Position numbers and translations under genes: made by a program
Shown here: in pieces, positions 9,366 to 17,940 of the stretch
How positions within the stretch are numbered: position 1 is the first letter of the stretch
Layout of the letters: every line of letters starts with the position of its first letter
NCBI RefSeq assembly: GCF_025561445.1
Contig: NZ_CP095096.1
Coordinates: 909,822 to 973,821, forward strand
Reading direction: 5' to 3'
DNA from: Staphylococcus sp. IVB6181
Lineage (GTDB): Bacteria > Bacillota > Bacilli > Staphylococcales > Staphylococcaceae
DNA length: 64,000 nt
The notes under the pieces: model-generated
Databases searched by the model: none
What the model was told of the DNA's origin: nothing
The model's input: only the letters and a program-made list of their open reading frames with translations

Positions 9366-10070
9366 ATGTCTAAATATCTCGAAAGTGACATTAAATTATT
9401 TCTCTTAACATTTAGTTTAATAGATGAAGGTTATAGTTGTAATGAAGCTATAGAAAAGAGTGGTATAGAATTAAATCGTAAACAGGTGATGTTTAAATAT
9501 CACCAATATAAAGTACATGGCGTTGAGGTACTATTACCAAAGAAAAGCAATAATACTTATAGTAAAGCATTTAAAGAAACAATTGTTCAGGAATACTTAA
9601 CTGAAGGTGTTTCTGCTGTTGATTTAGCAATAAAATATAATATTCCAGCATATTCTACTGTTAGGGATTGGATAAAACGATATACTTTAGGAAAAGAGAA
9701 TGTTTCATATTCTCCATTACTAGGGGTGTATTCAATGAAAGCGAGAAAAACAACGTTCGAAGAACGTGTAGAAATAGTAGAAGCATGTATTGAGTCAGAA
9801 AAAGATTATAAGAAAACAGCTTTAAAATATAATGTTAATTATGGCCAAGTATATAGTTGGGTTAAAAAATATGAACAATTTGGAAGTGCCGGTCTTGTAG
9901 ACGGAAGAGGTAAAGGTAAGCCAACTCAGACAATGACTGATGAAGAACAAGCATTAGCTAAAACAAAAGCTCTTGAAGAAAGAATCAAATACTTAGAAAT
10001 GGAAAACAAGATTTTAAAAAAGTTGAAGGAGAAAGAAAGAGAGCTGATCAATCGCCGTTTAGACAAATAG
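9366..10070 (+). CDS. IS3-family transposase OrfA (helix-turn-helix protein)
   Basis: This 234-residue DNA-binding subunit has two or three helix-turn-helix units: KAFKETIVQEYLTEGVSAVDLA, then FEERVEIVEACIESEKDYKK with VNYGQVYSWVKKYEQFG. A C-terminal leucine-zipper-like coil follows (KALEERIKYLEMENKIL). This layout is that of IS150-group OrfA, which is longer than OrfA of IS3 itself. The strong ribosome binding site AGGGGGAG lies inside a perfect inverted repeat. Near its 3' end is A AAA AAG (10016-10022), which lets ribosomes slip into the OrfB frame. Base composition is more A-rich than in neighbouring genes. Confidence 0.88.
   Translation: MSKYLESDIKLFLLTFSLIDEGYSCNEAIEKSGIELNRKQVMFKYHQYKVHGVEVLLPKKSNNTYSKAFKETIVQEYLTEGVSAVDLAIKYNIPAYSTVRDWIKRYTLGKENVSYSPLLGVYSMKARKTTFEERVEIVEACIESEKDYKKTALKYNVNYGQVYSWVKKYEQFGSAGLVDGRGKGKPTQTMTDEEQALAKTKALEERIKYLEMENKILKKLKEKERELINRRLDK
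10016..10022 (+). promoter_or_regulatory. Programmed -1 ribosomal frameshift heptamer
   Basis: A AAA AAG is in the canonical X XXY YYZ phase relative to OrfA (TTA AAA AAG codons). It is followed by the purine-rich GAAGGAGAAAG. The -1 frame is open through to the end of OrfB, so slippage yields a fused OrfAB. Confidence 0.85.
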
Positions 10071-10918
10071 TTGAGTACCTTGTAATAGAAGACTTAAAAA
10101 ATGAATATCCAATAACTCTGTTATGTAAGGTGGTTGGAATTTCTAGAGCCAGTTATTATAAGTGGAGAAAGAGAAGAGAATTTAAAACACAGCGTGAAAT
10201 TGAAGATGAAATATTAATGAAAGAAATCTTGTGGATTTTCAATAAATACAACGGTTTATATGGTTATCGTCGTATTCGTATATATATCTGTTTAAGACTG
10301 GATAAAAAAGTAAGTCGTAAACGAGTATATCGTTTAATGAAAAAATTAGGTCTAAAATCTTGCATACGTGCTGCAAGAAAAAGATATAGACCCTCAACAC
10401 CTACTATTACTGCAGAGAATTTATTAGATAGAGAATTTAGTGAAACGGAAGCTAACAAAAAATGGGTAACAGATGTGACAGAACTTATTTTAGAAAATGG
10501 AAGGAAATTTTATTTAAGCGCTATCAGAGATCTCGGAACAGGTAAAATTGTAAGCTATGATATAAGTTATTCAAATAACAATCAGCTGGTTTTTAATACT
10601 TTCAATAAAGCGTTAAAGAAAGTGAAAAATATAAGCGGCTTAATACTACATAGCGACAGAGGTTTTCAATATACAAGCAAACATTTTAAATTCTTGCTCG
10701 ATGAGCAAGGTGTTATTCAAAGCATGTCACGAGTCGGACGATGCATAGATAATAGTCCAATGGAATCATTTTGGGGAATAATGAAATCAGAAATTTATCG
10801 CGGTAATAGACATTATAAATTCAAGGATATAAAAACTGCACGCTCGCAGTTTAAAGAATACATTGATTTTTACAACAATGAGAGAATTACTTTGGAAATG
10901 GAAAGATTAATTGCTTAA
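10019..10918 (+). CDS. IS3-family transposase OrfB (DDE integrase), expressed as an OrfAB fusion
   Basis: This is the catalytic part of the transposase. The frame is open from the slippery heptamer, overlapping OrfA by about 52 bases, and has no good independent start or ribosome binding site, so OrfAB fusion is the likely product. An N-terminal helical region (VVGISRASYYKWRKRR, then the HTH_21 segment YGYRRIRIY) precedes the rve core. The DDE residues are visible: Asp in KKWVTDVTEL, Asp in LHSDRGFQY, and Glu in DNSPMESFWG. The protein ends at ERITLEMERLIA, roughly 15-20 residues short of many relatives, which usually continue into a SPVEYR-like tail. It may be slightly truncated. Activity cannot be judged from sequence. 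Confidence 0.85.
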   Translation, partial: KVEGERKRADQSPFRQIVEYLVIEDLKNEYPITLLCKVVGISRASYYKWRKRREFKTQREIEDEILMKEILWIFNKYNGLYGYRRIRIYICLRLDKKVSRKRVYRLMKKLGLKSCIRAARKRYRPSTPTITAENLLDREFSETEANKKWVTDVTELILENGRKFYLSAIRDLGTGKIVSYDISYSNNNQLVFNTFNKALKKVKNISGLILHSDRGFQYTSKHFKFLLDEQGVIQSMSRVGRCIDNSPMESFWGIMKSEIYRGNRHYKFKDIKTARSQFKEYIDFYNNERITLEMERLIA

Positions 10919-10944
10919 CTTCTAACTAATGTCTACCCTAAATA

Positions 10945-10993
10945 ATCTGGTAAAAGAAGTAGTGTGCGTAGCGCACCACTTTTTTTACCAGAT
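10945..10993. terminator. Long bidirectional hairpin terminator beside the IS
   Basis: ATCTGGTAAAA (10945-10955) pairs with TTTTACCAGAT (10983-10993). Inside it is a second stem, GTGCG-TAG-CGCAC. The 3' side has seven Ts. It may have terminated ltrA before the IS arrived. Confidence 0.75.
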
Positions 10994-11023
10994 CAAGCAA
11001 ACGATAGTGCGCTAGGAGAATAA

Positions 11024-11065
11024 AAAAACTGTACAAACGAGATTTATCAACTCATTTGTACAGTA
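11024..11065 (-). terminator. Terminator of the SunI/YnzG-like gene
   Basis: CTGTACAAA and TTTGTACAG form a nine-base stem with a further GAG/CTC pairing. On the minus strand it is followed by seven Ts. About 115 bases with no recognised content lie between it and the gene's stop. Confidence 0.7.
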
Positions 11066-11179
11066 ACTTAAAATTTGTTTATCAGATTCCCAATAAATTA
11101 TTTTTTGTTTTTTCCTGTCTACTTGACAGGGAGCAGTTCACAATACGAAACGGAAGCTTTTTGCGCTTATATTATTGAT

Positions 11180-11440
11180 TTATTTTGTGAGTTCATTATA
11201 GACTTTCTTATCATTGAAAGTGAAGATGATGTATTCGTGATCTTCAGTATCAATAATAACACGGTTAGTTTTACCGAATGTTGAACCGATACGAGAAACT
11301 TCTTTGTCTCCTGCATCTACAAGTGCGTGGATATCTTGATCTTCTGTTACGCTTTTAATACTTTCTGTAGGGATTTTGATATCTGCTACTCTCCATTGGA
11401 TACGAACTTCGTTATTATCTTTCTTTACTGTCATTGCCAT
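11180..11440 (-). CDS. SunI/YnzG-family small PH-like protein
   Basis: This is an 86-residue protein with a single bacterial PH-like beta domain. The pattern [20 protein letters not shown], then [16 protein letters not shown] and [10 protein letters not shown], is that of the SunI/YnzG family. SunI in Bacillus protects against the glycocin sublancin. Most family members in staphylococci have no known role, and no bacteriocin gene adjoins this one. Start at 11440 (MAMTVKKD); the next ATG, at 11434, is also possible. AAAGGA lies about 11 bases upstream. Confidence 0.7.
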   Translation of the reverse strand: MAMTVKKDNNEVRIQWRVADIKIPTESIKSVTEDQDIHALVDAGDKEVSRIGSTFGKTNRVIIDTEDHEYIIFTFNDKKVYNELTK

Positions 11441-11628
11441 TATGGAACACATCCTTTATTTATTTTGTAAAGCTATCATACACTATTTAGAAACCGTTTT
11501 CAACAAATGTGAGATACTTTTTTAATTAATATGACATACTAATTGAAAAGCGAACATACAGTCCGAAAATATGTTCGTGTTTATTTTAAAAATGTGCTAA
11601 AATAATAAAATCAGAAAGGAGTATAGAG

Positions 11629-12144
11629 ATGACAGGGAAAACACACTTATCATGCGGGTTTCTAATAGGAACACTTGCGATAAATTATTACCACCCGGAT
11701 TTATTCACTTCCGTGACTGCTGTAGTATTGGCAGGGGCTGGAAGCTTATTGCCAGACATTTGCCATGCACAAAGCAAAATCGGACGGCGTTTTAAATTTT
11801 TAAGCATTATCGTTCGGCTTTTGTTCGGTCATCGCACATTCACACATTCTATTTTATTTACGCTTATTATTGCGCTGCTGTTATCTACTATACATACACC
11901 GCCTGTATATATGGCAGCCATTATAGGCGGCATGGCTTCGCATATCATTCTTGATATGCTGACCCCAAGAGGTGTTAAGTTATTATATCCATTTCCATTG
12001 TCAGTTAAACTGCCTGTGCAATTTAAAACAGGGGGAATGGTGGATCTCTCATTGGCTACTGCATTTACTTTCGGCGGGACATATGTTATATTTCGCGAAG
12101 TTATCAACCAATGGTTAACCCATTGGCTGCATTTAAACTTTTAA
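11629..12144 (+). CDS. DUF457/YdjM-family membrane-bound metal-dependent hydrolase
   Basis: This 171-residue membrane protein has four or so helices and the polar motifs of the YdjM group. They are KTHLSCGFLIG at the N-terminus, GSLLPDICH, a GHRTFTHS block around residue 67 and SHIILDMLTPRGVKLLYP near residue 105. The spaced His and Asp residues look like metal ligands; the family is predicted to be a phospholipase-like hydrolase, but no substrate is proven. A clear AAAGGAG precedes the ATG. It is a single gene, and a hairpin with a weak T-run follows at 12194. Confidence 0.78.
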   Translation: MTGKTHLSCGFLIGTLAINYYHPDLFTSVTAVVLAGAGSLLPDICHAQSKIGRRFKFLSIIVRLLFGHRTFTHSILFTLIIALLLSTIHTPPVYMAAIIGGMASHIILDMLTPRGVKLLYPFPLSVKLPVQFKTGGMVDLSLATAFTFGGTYVIFREVINQWLTHWLHLNF

Positions 12145-12193
12145 TGATTTCAAGTTTGTGTTATGTATAGATGAATAGAATCGTTTTAAAAAG

Positions 12194-12223
12194 AACCTCT
12201 GCTTATGAATTAAGCGGAGGTTT
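12194..12223 (+). terminator. Hairpin after the YdjM-like gene
   Basis: AACCTCTGCTTA pairs with TAAGCGGAGGTT across a five-base loop with one G-T pair. Only three Ts follow, so termination may be incomplete. Confidence 0.55.
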
Positions 12224-12342
12224 GCGCTTGATGTATCTATTTATGATATAATTTGAGAATATTGAAAGGTTCGAACATACCAATGTATATTGCATGAGGG
12301 AAAGAACGCTTTTTAATCGCGGAAAACTTAAGGAGAGGTATC

Positions 12343-13536
12343 ATGTTTGATAAGAGTAAATTAGAGAAATTTAATCAACAGCATTTTTTAGAATTGGAAA
12401 AGTTGATGAGTGCCAATGAAAAAGAAAATATTGCTAATAAATTAGAATCATTAGATTTATCTTCTATTATGGATATGTATCAATCGTTATATGTTGAGCA
12501 ATCACAAAATAAATCAGAAGCGGCATCGGAAGCGTCAGAAGTAAAATACAGAGTACGCGAAGGTTTCTCTGCTGAAGAGTTGAACGCATATTATGATAAA
12601 GGTATTGCTGCGATTAAGAATGGCGAATTTGCAGTTGTATTAATGGCTGGCGGTCAAGGTACACGTCTCGGCTATGACGGTCCGAAAGGTTCTTTTGAAA
12701 TTGAAGGTGTCAGCTTATTTGAATTACAAGCAAGACAGCTTTTAAAACTTAAAGAACAGACGGGTCATACTGTCGACTGGTATATCATGACGAGCGACAT
12801 TAATGATGAAGCAACACAAAAATTCTTTAAAGATCAAAATTACTTTGGTTACGATCCTGAAGCCATTCACTTCTTCAAACAAGAAAATATTGTCGCATTG
12901 AATGAAGACGGCGGTATTATTTTAACTGAAAAAGCTGAAGTGATGGAAACGCCGAACGGAAACGGCGGCGTATTTAAAGCCTTAGATAAATATGGTTATT
13001 TGGATAAGATGGAAGAAGACGGTGTTAAATTTATCTTTATAAACAATATTGATAACGTATTAGCACGTGTGCTGGATCCGGTATTTGCAGGCTTTACTGC
13101 AGAAGCTAACCGTGACATCAGTACGAAATCCATCCGACCTAAAGAAAATGAAAGTGTCGGACGTCTTGTAAATATCGACAGCAAAGATGCAGTGCTTGAG
13201 TATTCTGAGCTGGGCGATTCTGATGTGCATCAATTCCAAAATGCGAACATCGGCATTCACGCATTTAAACTTGCGTTTATTCAATCAGCTGTCAATCGCG
13301 AAATGCCATATCATTTAGCAGTGAAACAATTGAAACAATTAGATGAAGATTATAATGTAGTGAAAGATACGGCATTGAAATTCGAATTGTTCTATTTTGA
13401 TATCTTTAAATACGCAACAAGTTTTATTACTTTGCAAGTTCCAAGAGAAGAAGAGTTTTCACCGCTTAAAAACCGTGAAGGCAAAGATAGTGTAGAAACT
13501 GCAACAGAAGATTTAAAACGACTAAATCTTATTTAA
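12343..13536 (+). CDS. UDPGP-family uridylyltransferase (UDP-sugar pyrophosphorylase)
   Basis: This 397-residue nucleotidyltransferase is of the eukaryotic-like UDPGP family, which includes UDP-GlcNAc/UDP-Glc pyrophosphorylases. The nucleotide-binding loop is [20 protein letters not shown] (about residues 98-117). [12 protein letters not shown] and [17 protein letters not shown] match the uridine and metal-binding regions. It would join UTP and a sugar 1-phosphate into UDP-sugar in the cytoplasm. Staphylococci also have GlmU and GalU, so the true substrate is open. An extended -10 (TGATATAAT, 12244-12252) lies about 90 bases upstream. The hemolysin III-like gene follows 21 bases later, probably cotranscribed. 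Confidence 0.83.
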   Translation: MFDKSKLEKFNQQHFLELEKLMSANEKENIANKLESLDLSSIMDMYQSLYVEQSQNKSEAASEASEVKYRVREGFSAEELNAYYDKGIAAIKNGEFAVVLMAGGQGTRLGYDGPKGSFEIEGVSLFELQARQLLKLKEQTGHTVDWYIMTSDINDEATQKFFKDQNYFGYDPEAIHFFKQENIVALNEDGGIILTEKAEVMETPNGNGGVFKALDKYGYLDKMEEDGVKFIFINNIDNVLARVLDPVFAGFTAEANRDISTKSIRPKENESVGRLVNIDSKDAVLEYSELGDSDVHQFQNANIGIHAFKLAFIQSAVNREMPYHLAVKQLKQLDEDYNVVKDTALKFELFYFDIFKYATSFITLQVPREEEFSPLKNREGKDSVETATEDLKRLNLI

Positions 13537-13557
13537 TGAAAAAAGGTGGAGTCATTA

Positions 13558-14241
13558 TTGAAACAGACTTCAAATTCACACACAGGCCATGGGCTCAATC
13601 GCTTTAAAGATATTATTCCGCTGTCATTCGGAGAAGAGATAGGCAATGCTGTATCTCATGGTGCAGCTGCCTTTATCGCATTGCTTGTTTTGCCGTATGC
13701 CTCTGTACATAGTTACATACATGGCGGCTTATTAGCGTCGGTCAGTGTCTCTATTTATATTATCAGTATCTTTTTGATGCTGCTGTCATCAACGATTTAT
13801 CATGTGATGGAGAATAACTCTCCCCATAAGTATATATTGCGTATTATTGATCATAGTATGATTTATATCGCAATATCCGGTACATATACACCTGTTTCGC
13901 TGGTTGTTGTCGGCGGATGGTTCGGTTGGATTATTATGCTGCTGTTGTGGGGGATTACCATTTGGGGTATCCTCTATAAAGCAATCGGAGAAAATGTAAA
14001 TCCGAAACTGAGTTTGTTTATGTATTTGATTATGGGATGGGTCGGTATTTTATATCTTCCGATTATTTGGAGAGAAGCATCTTGGCAATTTATGCTGTTT
14101 ATTTTATTAGGCGGCATTGCTTATACCATCGGAGCATGGTTTTATGCACAAAAAAATCGTCCTTATTTTCATATGATATGGCATATCTTTATTGTGATCG
14201 CATCCATATGTCGTTTTATCGGTATTTTATACTTTATGTAG
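13558..14241 (+). CDS. Hemolysin III / TrhA-family membrane protein
   Basis: The product is a 227-residue protein with seven membrane helices, related to YqfA/TrhA and eukaryotic PAQR receptors. SFGEEIGNAVSHGAAAFIAL is the conserved first helix. SSTIYHVM near residue 85, the DHSMIYIAISGTYTP block and the late MIWHIFIV segment supply the His/Asp/Ser residues that form the family's metal site. The real function is uncertain; 'hemolysin' is historic, and membrane-energetics roles have been proposed. The TTG at 13558 is taken as start because AAAGGTGGAG lies just before it; the GTG at 13546 is inside that ribosome binding site. Confidence 0.82.
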   Translation: MKQTSNSHTGHGLNRFKDIIPLSFGEEIGNAVSHGAAAFIALLVLPYASVHSYIHGGLLASVSVSIYIISIFLMLLSSTIYHVMENNSPHKYILRIIDHSMIYIAISGTYTPVSLVVVGGWFGWIIMLLLWGITIWGILYKAIGENVNPKLSLFMYLIMGWVGILYLPIIWREASWQFMLFILLGGIAYTIGAWFYAQKNRPYFHMIWHIFIVIASICRFIGILYFM

Positions 14242-14247
14242 TGCTAA

Positions 14248-14289
14248 GAGGATGAGGCTTTTGATAATCAGAAGTCTCAACCTCTTTCT
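14248..14289 (+). terminator. Terminator after the hemolysin III-like gene
   Basis: AGAGG-A-TGAGGCTT pairs with AAGTCTCA-A-CCTCT, with matching bulged As, and is followed by a T-rich stretch. Confidence 0.75.
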
Positions 14290-14326
14290 TCATTAAGAGA
14301 GAGATTAATCAGAAAGAGGTGTACGT

Positions 14327-15661
14327 ATGAAGATAAAATCAATTGGAGTCGTAACTGCATTGATTTTGATTATGTTTATGGCTGCTATCGAAACGTCGAT
14401 TATTTCTTTAGCACTTCCGACGATTAAAACAGATTTGAATGTGACGAGTGCAATCTCGTTAGTATTTTCAATTTACTTTATTGCATTAGTCATCGTGAAT
14501 CCGTTAGTCGGAGAACTTTTATCGCGCTTTAAATTAATTCATGTAACGATTGCAGGTTTATTATTATTCAGCATCGGAAGTTTAATGTCTGGGTTAAGCA
14601 GCACATTTGCTTTGCTGATTGTTTCGCGTTTTATTCAAGGAATGGGTTCAGGTATTATGATGGTTCTGAGCCAGATTGTCCCTAAACTGGCATTTGAGAT
14701 TCCGCTGCGTTATAAAATAATGGGAATTGTTGGCAGTGTTTGGGGCATTTCCAGCATTATCGGACCTTTGCTCGGCGGTGCAATTTTAGAATTTGCGACT
14801 TGGCATTGGTTATTCTTTATTAATATTCCGATAGCTGTGATTGCAGCGGTACTTGCATTTGCAACTTTCCATTTTGATGAAGATAAAGTTTTAAACGAAG
14901 AACCATTTGATACAAAGGGACTGCTGTTTTTCTATTTAGCATTGATCTTTATTATGGGTGCGATTACGACGCCGTTTTCAATGGCATTTAAAATTGTTTT
15001 AATTGCAATCGGTTTAGTATTTGCGTACTACCTTACAACAATTGAAAAGAAAGTACGTGCACCATTCTTGCCTATTCAGGAATTCAACCGACGCATTACG
15101 ATTATCTTTATTACAGATTTCGTCTATGCCATGATATTGATGGGTTATAACTTGTATATGCCGATTTATCTGCAGGAGGAAATCGGATTATCGCCGCTGC
15201 AAAGCGGATTTGTTGTCTTTCCGATTTCAGCAGCATGGTTATTAATTAACTTCAATTTACATAGAATAGAAGCAAGATTAACCAGAAAAGCATTATATCT
15301 TGTTGCATTTACATCATTATTGCTATGTAGTTTGATTGTGTTTGTGACACATGCGGCGCCATTGTTGTTAGCGGCCACATTGCTGTTGGCAGGCGCAAGT
15401 TTCGGTATTGTTTATACAAAGGACAGTGTGATTGTGCAAGAAGAAACTTCGCCGCATGAGATGAAGCGGATGATGTCGTTTTATTCATTATCTAAAAATC
15501 TAGGAAATTCTATCGGTTCAACAATCATGGGCGGCATGTATGCTTTACCGTTTGTTGTCGGCGGAGCACGAATTTTAAATAATGTATCGCTGATACTCGT
15601 ATTCATTGCTGCTTTATATGTACTGTGGATTATTGCTTATAAAAATGAATCTAAGACTTGA
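14327..15661 (+). CDS. sdrM: Multidrug MFS efflux transporter, SdrM type
   Basis: This 444-residue major facilitator drug:proton antiporter has 12-14 helices. Its N-terminal signature AAIETSIISLALPTIKTDL and the motif-C-like IGPLLGGAILEFATWHW are those of the DHA2/QacA group. Length and the following sepA gene match the S. aureus pair sdrM-sepA. SdrM there exports norfloxacin, acriflavine and ethidium; the same range is only inferred here. It has its own AAAGAGGTG ribosome binding site and is followed by a terminator at 15667. Confidence 0.82.
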   Translation: MKIKSIGVVTALILIMFMAAIETSIISLALPTIKTDLNVTSAISLVFSIYFIALVIVNPLVGELLSRFKLIHVTIAGLLLFSIGSLMSGLSSTFALLIVSRFIQGMGSGIMMVLSQIVPKLAFEIPLRYKIMGIVGSVWGISSIIGPLLGGAILEFATWHWLFFINIPIAVIAAVLAFATFHFDEDKVLNEEPFDTKGLLFFYLALIFIMGAITTPFSMAFKIVLIAIGLVFAYYLTTIEKKVRAPFLPIQEFNRRITIIFITDFVYAMILMGYNLYMPIYLQEEIGLSPLQSGFVVFPISAAWLLINFNLHRIEARLTRKALYLVAFTSLLLCSLIVFVTHAAPLLLAATLLLAGASFGIVYTKDSVIVQEETSPHEMKRMMSFYSLSKNLGNSIGSTIMGGMYALPFVVGGARILNNVSLILVFIAALYVLWIIAYKNESKT

Positions 15662-15666
15662 TAAGA

Positions 15667-15693
15667 TGTCCCGCCGATGAGCGGGATATTTTA
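15667..15693 (+). terminator. Terminator after sdrM
   Basis: TCCCGC and GCGGGA form the stem around six bases, followed by TATTTTATTT. Confidence 0.7.
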
Positions 15694-15759
15694 TTTATAG
15701 GGGAAATGAGTTTGTGTTATTATACGGGTGTATAAAAAATGAAATGAGGTGAGGAAAGC

Positions 15760-16227
15760 GTGAAATTTTTCAAGTTTAATATTTTTAATTTGATATCCAC
15801 ATTGATTGTTCTATTAGTGTTTGTGATTTCGGGTGCGATTTTCCTCACACTCTTAGGATTTGTTTTATATGGTTTAAGTCGTCTGCTTATCTTTTGGCAT
15901 CTAGGGTATTTTGGATATAACAAAGGTTTTTATCAAAACTTATTTTATTACGGCAGCTATATTGTGCTCGGTTACTTCACGATGTTTTTAGTGGAATACT
16001 TGATGGATTACTTCAAAAAGAAATTACCGCAAAGTCCATATTTTCATGGCGAAATATTCCATTTGATCTCTTATTCGGTAACTACACTGATGTTCTATTT
16101 CGTAATCCATATTCATTACACTTCAATCAATATTGATTTTTGGGTGATTATGCTGATTATGGCATTCTTTTATGTATGTAAGGAAGTCTTTTATCCGGAA
16201 AGTGAGAACCTCAATAGAAATAAATAA
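15760..16227 (+). CDS. sepA: Multidrug resistance efflux pump SepA
   Basis: This small membrane protein (155 residues, four helices) matches S. aureus SepA closely over its length. Shared segments include [40 protein letters not shown] and [19 protein letters not shown], with the ending FYPESENLN. SepA raises tolerance to acriflavine and antiseptics and belongs to no large transporter family. The start is GTG, with GAGGTGAGGAA upstream. It sits between two MFS efflux genes. Confidence 0.92.
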   Translation: MKFFKFNIFNLISTLIVLLVFVISGAIFLTLLGFVLYGLSRLLIFWHLGYFGYNKGFYQNLFYYGSYIVLGYFTMFLVEYLMDYFKKKLPQSPYFHGEIFHLISYSVTTLMFYFVIHIHYTSINIDFWVIMLIMAFFYVCKEVFYPESENLNRNK

Positions 16228-16309
16228 TCCGAATGAGCAATTAGTTTGCTTTGCTAACCATTTATGTTGCATTATATTATGGTAAGTTTACAAAGGAGTG
16301 TTTATATCT

Positions 16310-17767
16310 ATGCCAGAGCAGGCTACTATTTCACATCAAAAAAGAAACATTATCGTTACGGTAATGATTACAAGTGCATTCATTGCAATATTAAACCAAA
16401 CGCTTCTTAATACAGCTTTGCCTGCTATCATGCGCAGTTTCAACATTGGTGAAAATACATCACAATGGTTGGTAACTGGCTTTATGCTTGTGAACGGGGT
16501 CATGATTCCATTAACAGCATTCTTAATGGATAAAGTTAAAACCAGACCTTTATACTTAGCTTCCATGGGTATCTTTTTAGCAGGATCCATTTTAGCAGCC
16601 ATAGCACCTAACTTCGGTGTATTGATGACTGCTCGTGTGATACAAGCAATGGGCGCAGGTATTATTATGCCGCTGATGCAATTTACATTATTCACGCTCT
16701 TCCCTAAAGAAGAAAGAGGATTTGCGATGGGGCTTGCAGGATTAGTAATATCCTTCGCACCCGCAATCGGACCGACAGTTTCTGGTTTGATTATTGATGT
16801 CAGCAGTTGGCGTACACCGTTTATTGCGGTTGCGGTCATTGCATTAGCTGGATTTATCTTCGGTGCAATCAGTATTGCAAACTTTAATGAACCAAAAGAC
16901 ATTACACTGGATAAACGCTCTGTTGTCTATTCAACATTAGGATTCGGTGTTATGTTATATGCATTCAGCAGTGCAGGTTCATTAGGCTTCAATAATTGGA
17001 TGTTCTATGTACCATTTGTGGCAAGTTTATTTGTAATTTATGCATTTGTAAAACGCCAATTAACGATAGAAAATCCAATTTTGAATTTACGTGTCTTTAA
17101 GAACAAGACATTTACTCTAACTTCTATTTGTTCCATGATTGTCATGACTTCTATGATTGGTCCCGCATTATTAATTCCGATTTATGTTCAAAACGCAATG
17201 GGGCTTTCAGCATTCTTATCAGGACTTGTTATTTTGCCAGGTGCAATCGTCAACGGTGTAATGTCTATTTACACTGGTAAGTTCTATGATAAATATGGTG
17301 TGAGACCTTTAGTTATTACAGGTTTCATTATGCTGACAGTACTCACAGCAGTATTAGCATTCTTAAAAGTAGATACACCTTATTGGTACCTCGTAGTGAT
17401 TTATGCACTAAGAATGTTCTCGGTTTCTTTACTCGCAATGCCGCTGAACACAGCAGGTGTCAACGCACTGCCGAATAAAGATATCTCTCATGGTACAGCA
17501 ATCATGAACTTCGCGAGAATGATGGCTTCATCTATCGGAACAGCATTAATGGTGGCATTAATGACTTTAGGTTCAAGAACATTTGCGCCGGATCCTCATG
17601 AAGCAGCGACAAAAGAACTATTGCACAGAGAAGCAATTGCACGCGGAGTGGATTTATCATTCGGCGTTGTAACGGTAATTGTGTTTATCGGCTTTATTAT
17701 CGGTTTATTTATCAGAGACCATGTGAAAGGCCAAACAAAACAGCAAGCGAATGTACGTAAAATATAA
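16310..17767 (+). CDS. MFS drug efflux transporter, EmrB/QacA (DHA2) family
   Basis: This 485-residue, 14-helix proton antiporter is of the EmrB/QacA type. AILNQTLLNTALPAIMRSF is the first-helix motif and GLVISFAPAIGPTVSGLIID is the antiporter motif C. The position after sepA is the same as that of an uncharacterised LmrB-like pump in S. aureus. Substrates cannot be read from the sequence. The ATG at 16310 follows CAAAGGAG by 11 bases; a GTG at 16298 lies inside that site. A long stem terminator follows. Confidence 0.85.
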   Translation: MPEQATISHQKRNIIVTVMITSAFIAILNQTLLNTALPAIMRSFNIGENTSQWLVTGFMLVNGVMIPLTAFLMDKVKTRPLYLASMGIFLAGSILAAIAPNFGVLMTARVIQAMGAGIIMPLMQFTLFTLFPKEERGFAMGLAGLVISFAPAIGPTVSGLIIDVSSWRTPFIAVAVIALAGFIFGAISIANFNEPKDITLDKRSVVYSTLGFGVMLYAFSSAGSLGFNNWMFYVPFVASLFVIYAFVKRQLTIENPILNLRVFKNKTFTLTSICSMIVMTSMIGPALLIPIYVQNAMGLSAFLSGLVILPGAIVNGVMSIYTGKFYDKYGVRPLVITGFIMLTVLTAVLAFLKVDTPYWYLVVIYALRMFSVSLLAMPLNTAGVNALPNKDISHGTAIMNFARMMASSIGTALMVALMTLGSRTFAPDPHEAATKELLHREAIARGVDLSFGVVTVIVFIGFIIGLFIRDHVKGQTKQQANVRKI

Positions 17768-17786
17768 AATTAAGACTATGAAATAT

Positions 17787-17829
17787 AAACCAGTAAAAAC
17801 ATGAATCGCGTGTTTTTACTGGTTTTTTG
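17787..17829 (+). terminator. Terminator after the DHA2 pump
   Basis: AAACCAGTAAAAACA (17787-17801) and TGTTTTTACTGGTTT (17811-17825) are perfect complements, followed by more Ts. Confidence 0.88.
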
Positions 17830-17940
17830 TAATATATTGAGCGAAATTATTCATTTGTCCGGATTATTCGTTACCACTCCTACATTAAGTTTGTTAAAAT
17901 AAAAAGAGTAATCAATTATAAATATTTGGGGTGACTTACT

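Larger units (their letters stand above)
9322..10940 (+). mobile_element. IS3-family (IS150-like) insertion sequence
   Basis: The element carries a two-frame transposase with a -1 frameshift site. Probable imperfect terminal repeats are TATAGTAGACA at 9322-9332 and, as its reverse complement, TAGGGTAGACA at 10930-10940 (nine of eleven match). No clear direct repeat flanks these ends, and the hairpin arm starting at 9312 reaches further left, so the outer borders are uncertain by about 10-50 bases. It lies between ltrA and a terminator at 10945. Confidence 0.8.

Noticed and set aside
9317..10945. Target-site duplication around the IS
   Set aside because: No matching 3-5 base direct repeat flanks the best terminal repeats.
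11075..11284. Plus-strand frame antisense to the SunI-like gene
   Set aside because: The opposite strand has a recognisable family, ribosome binding site and terminator; this frame has none.
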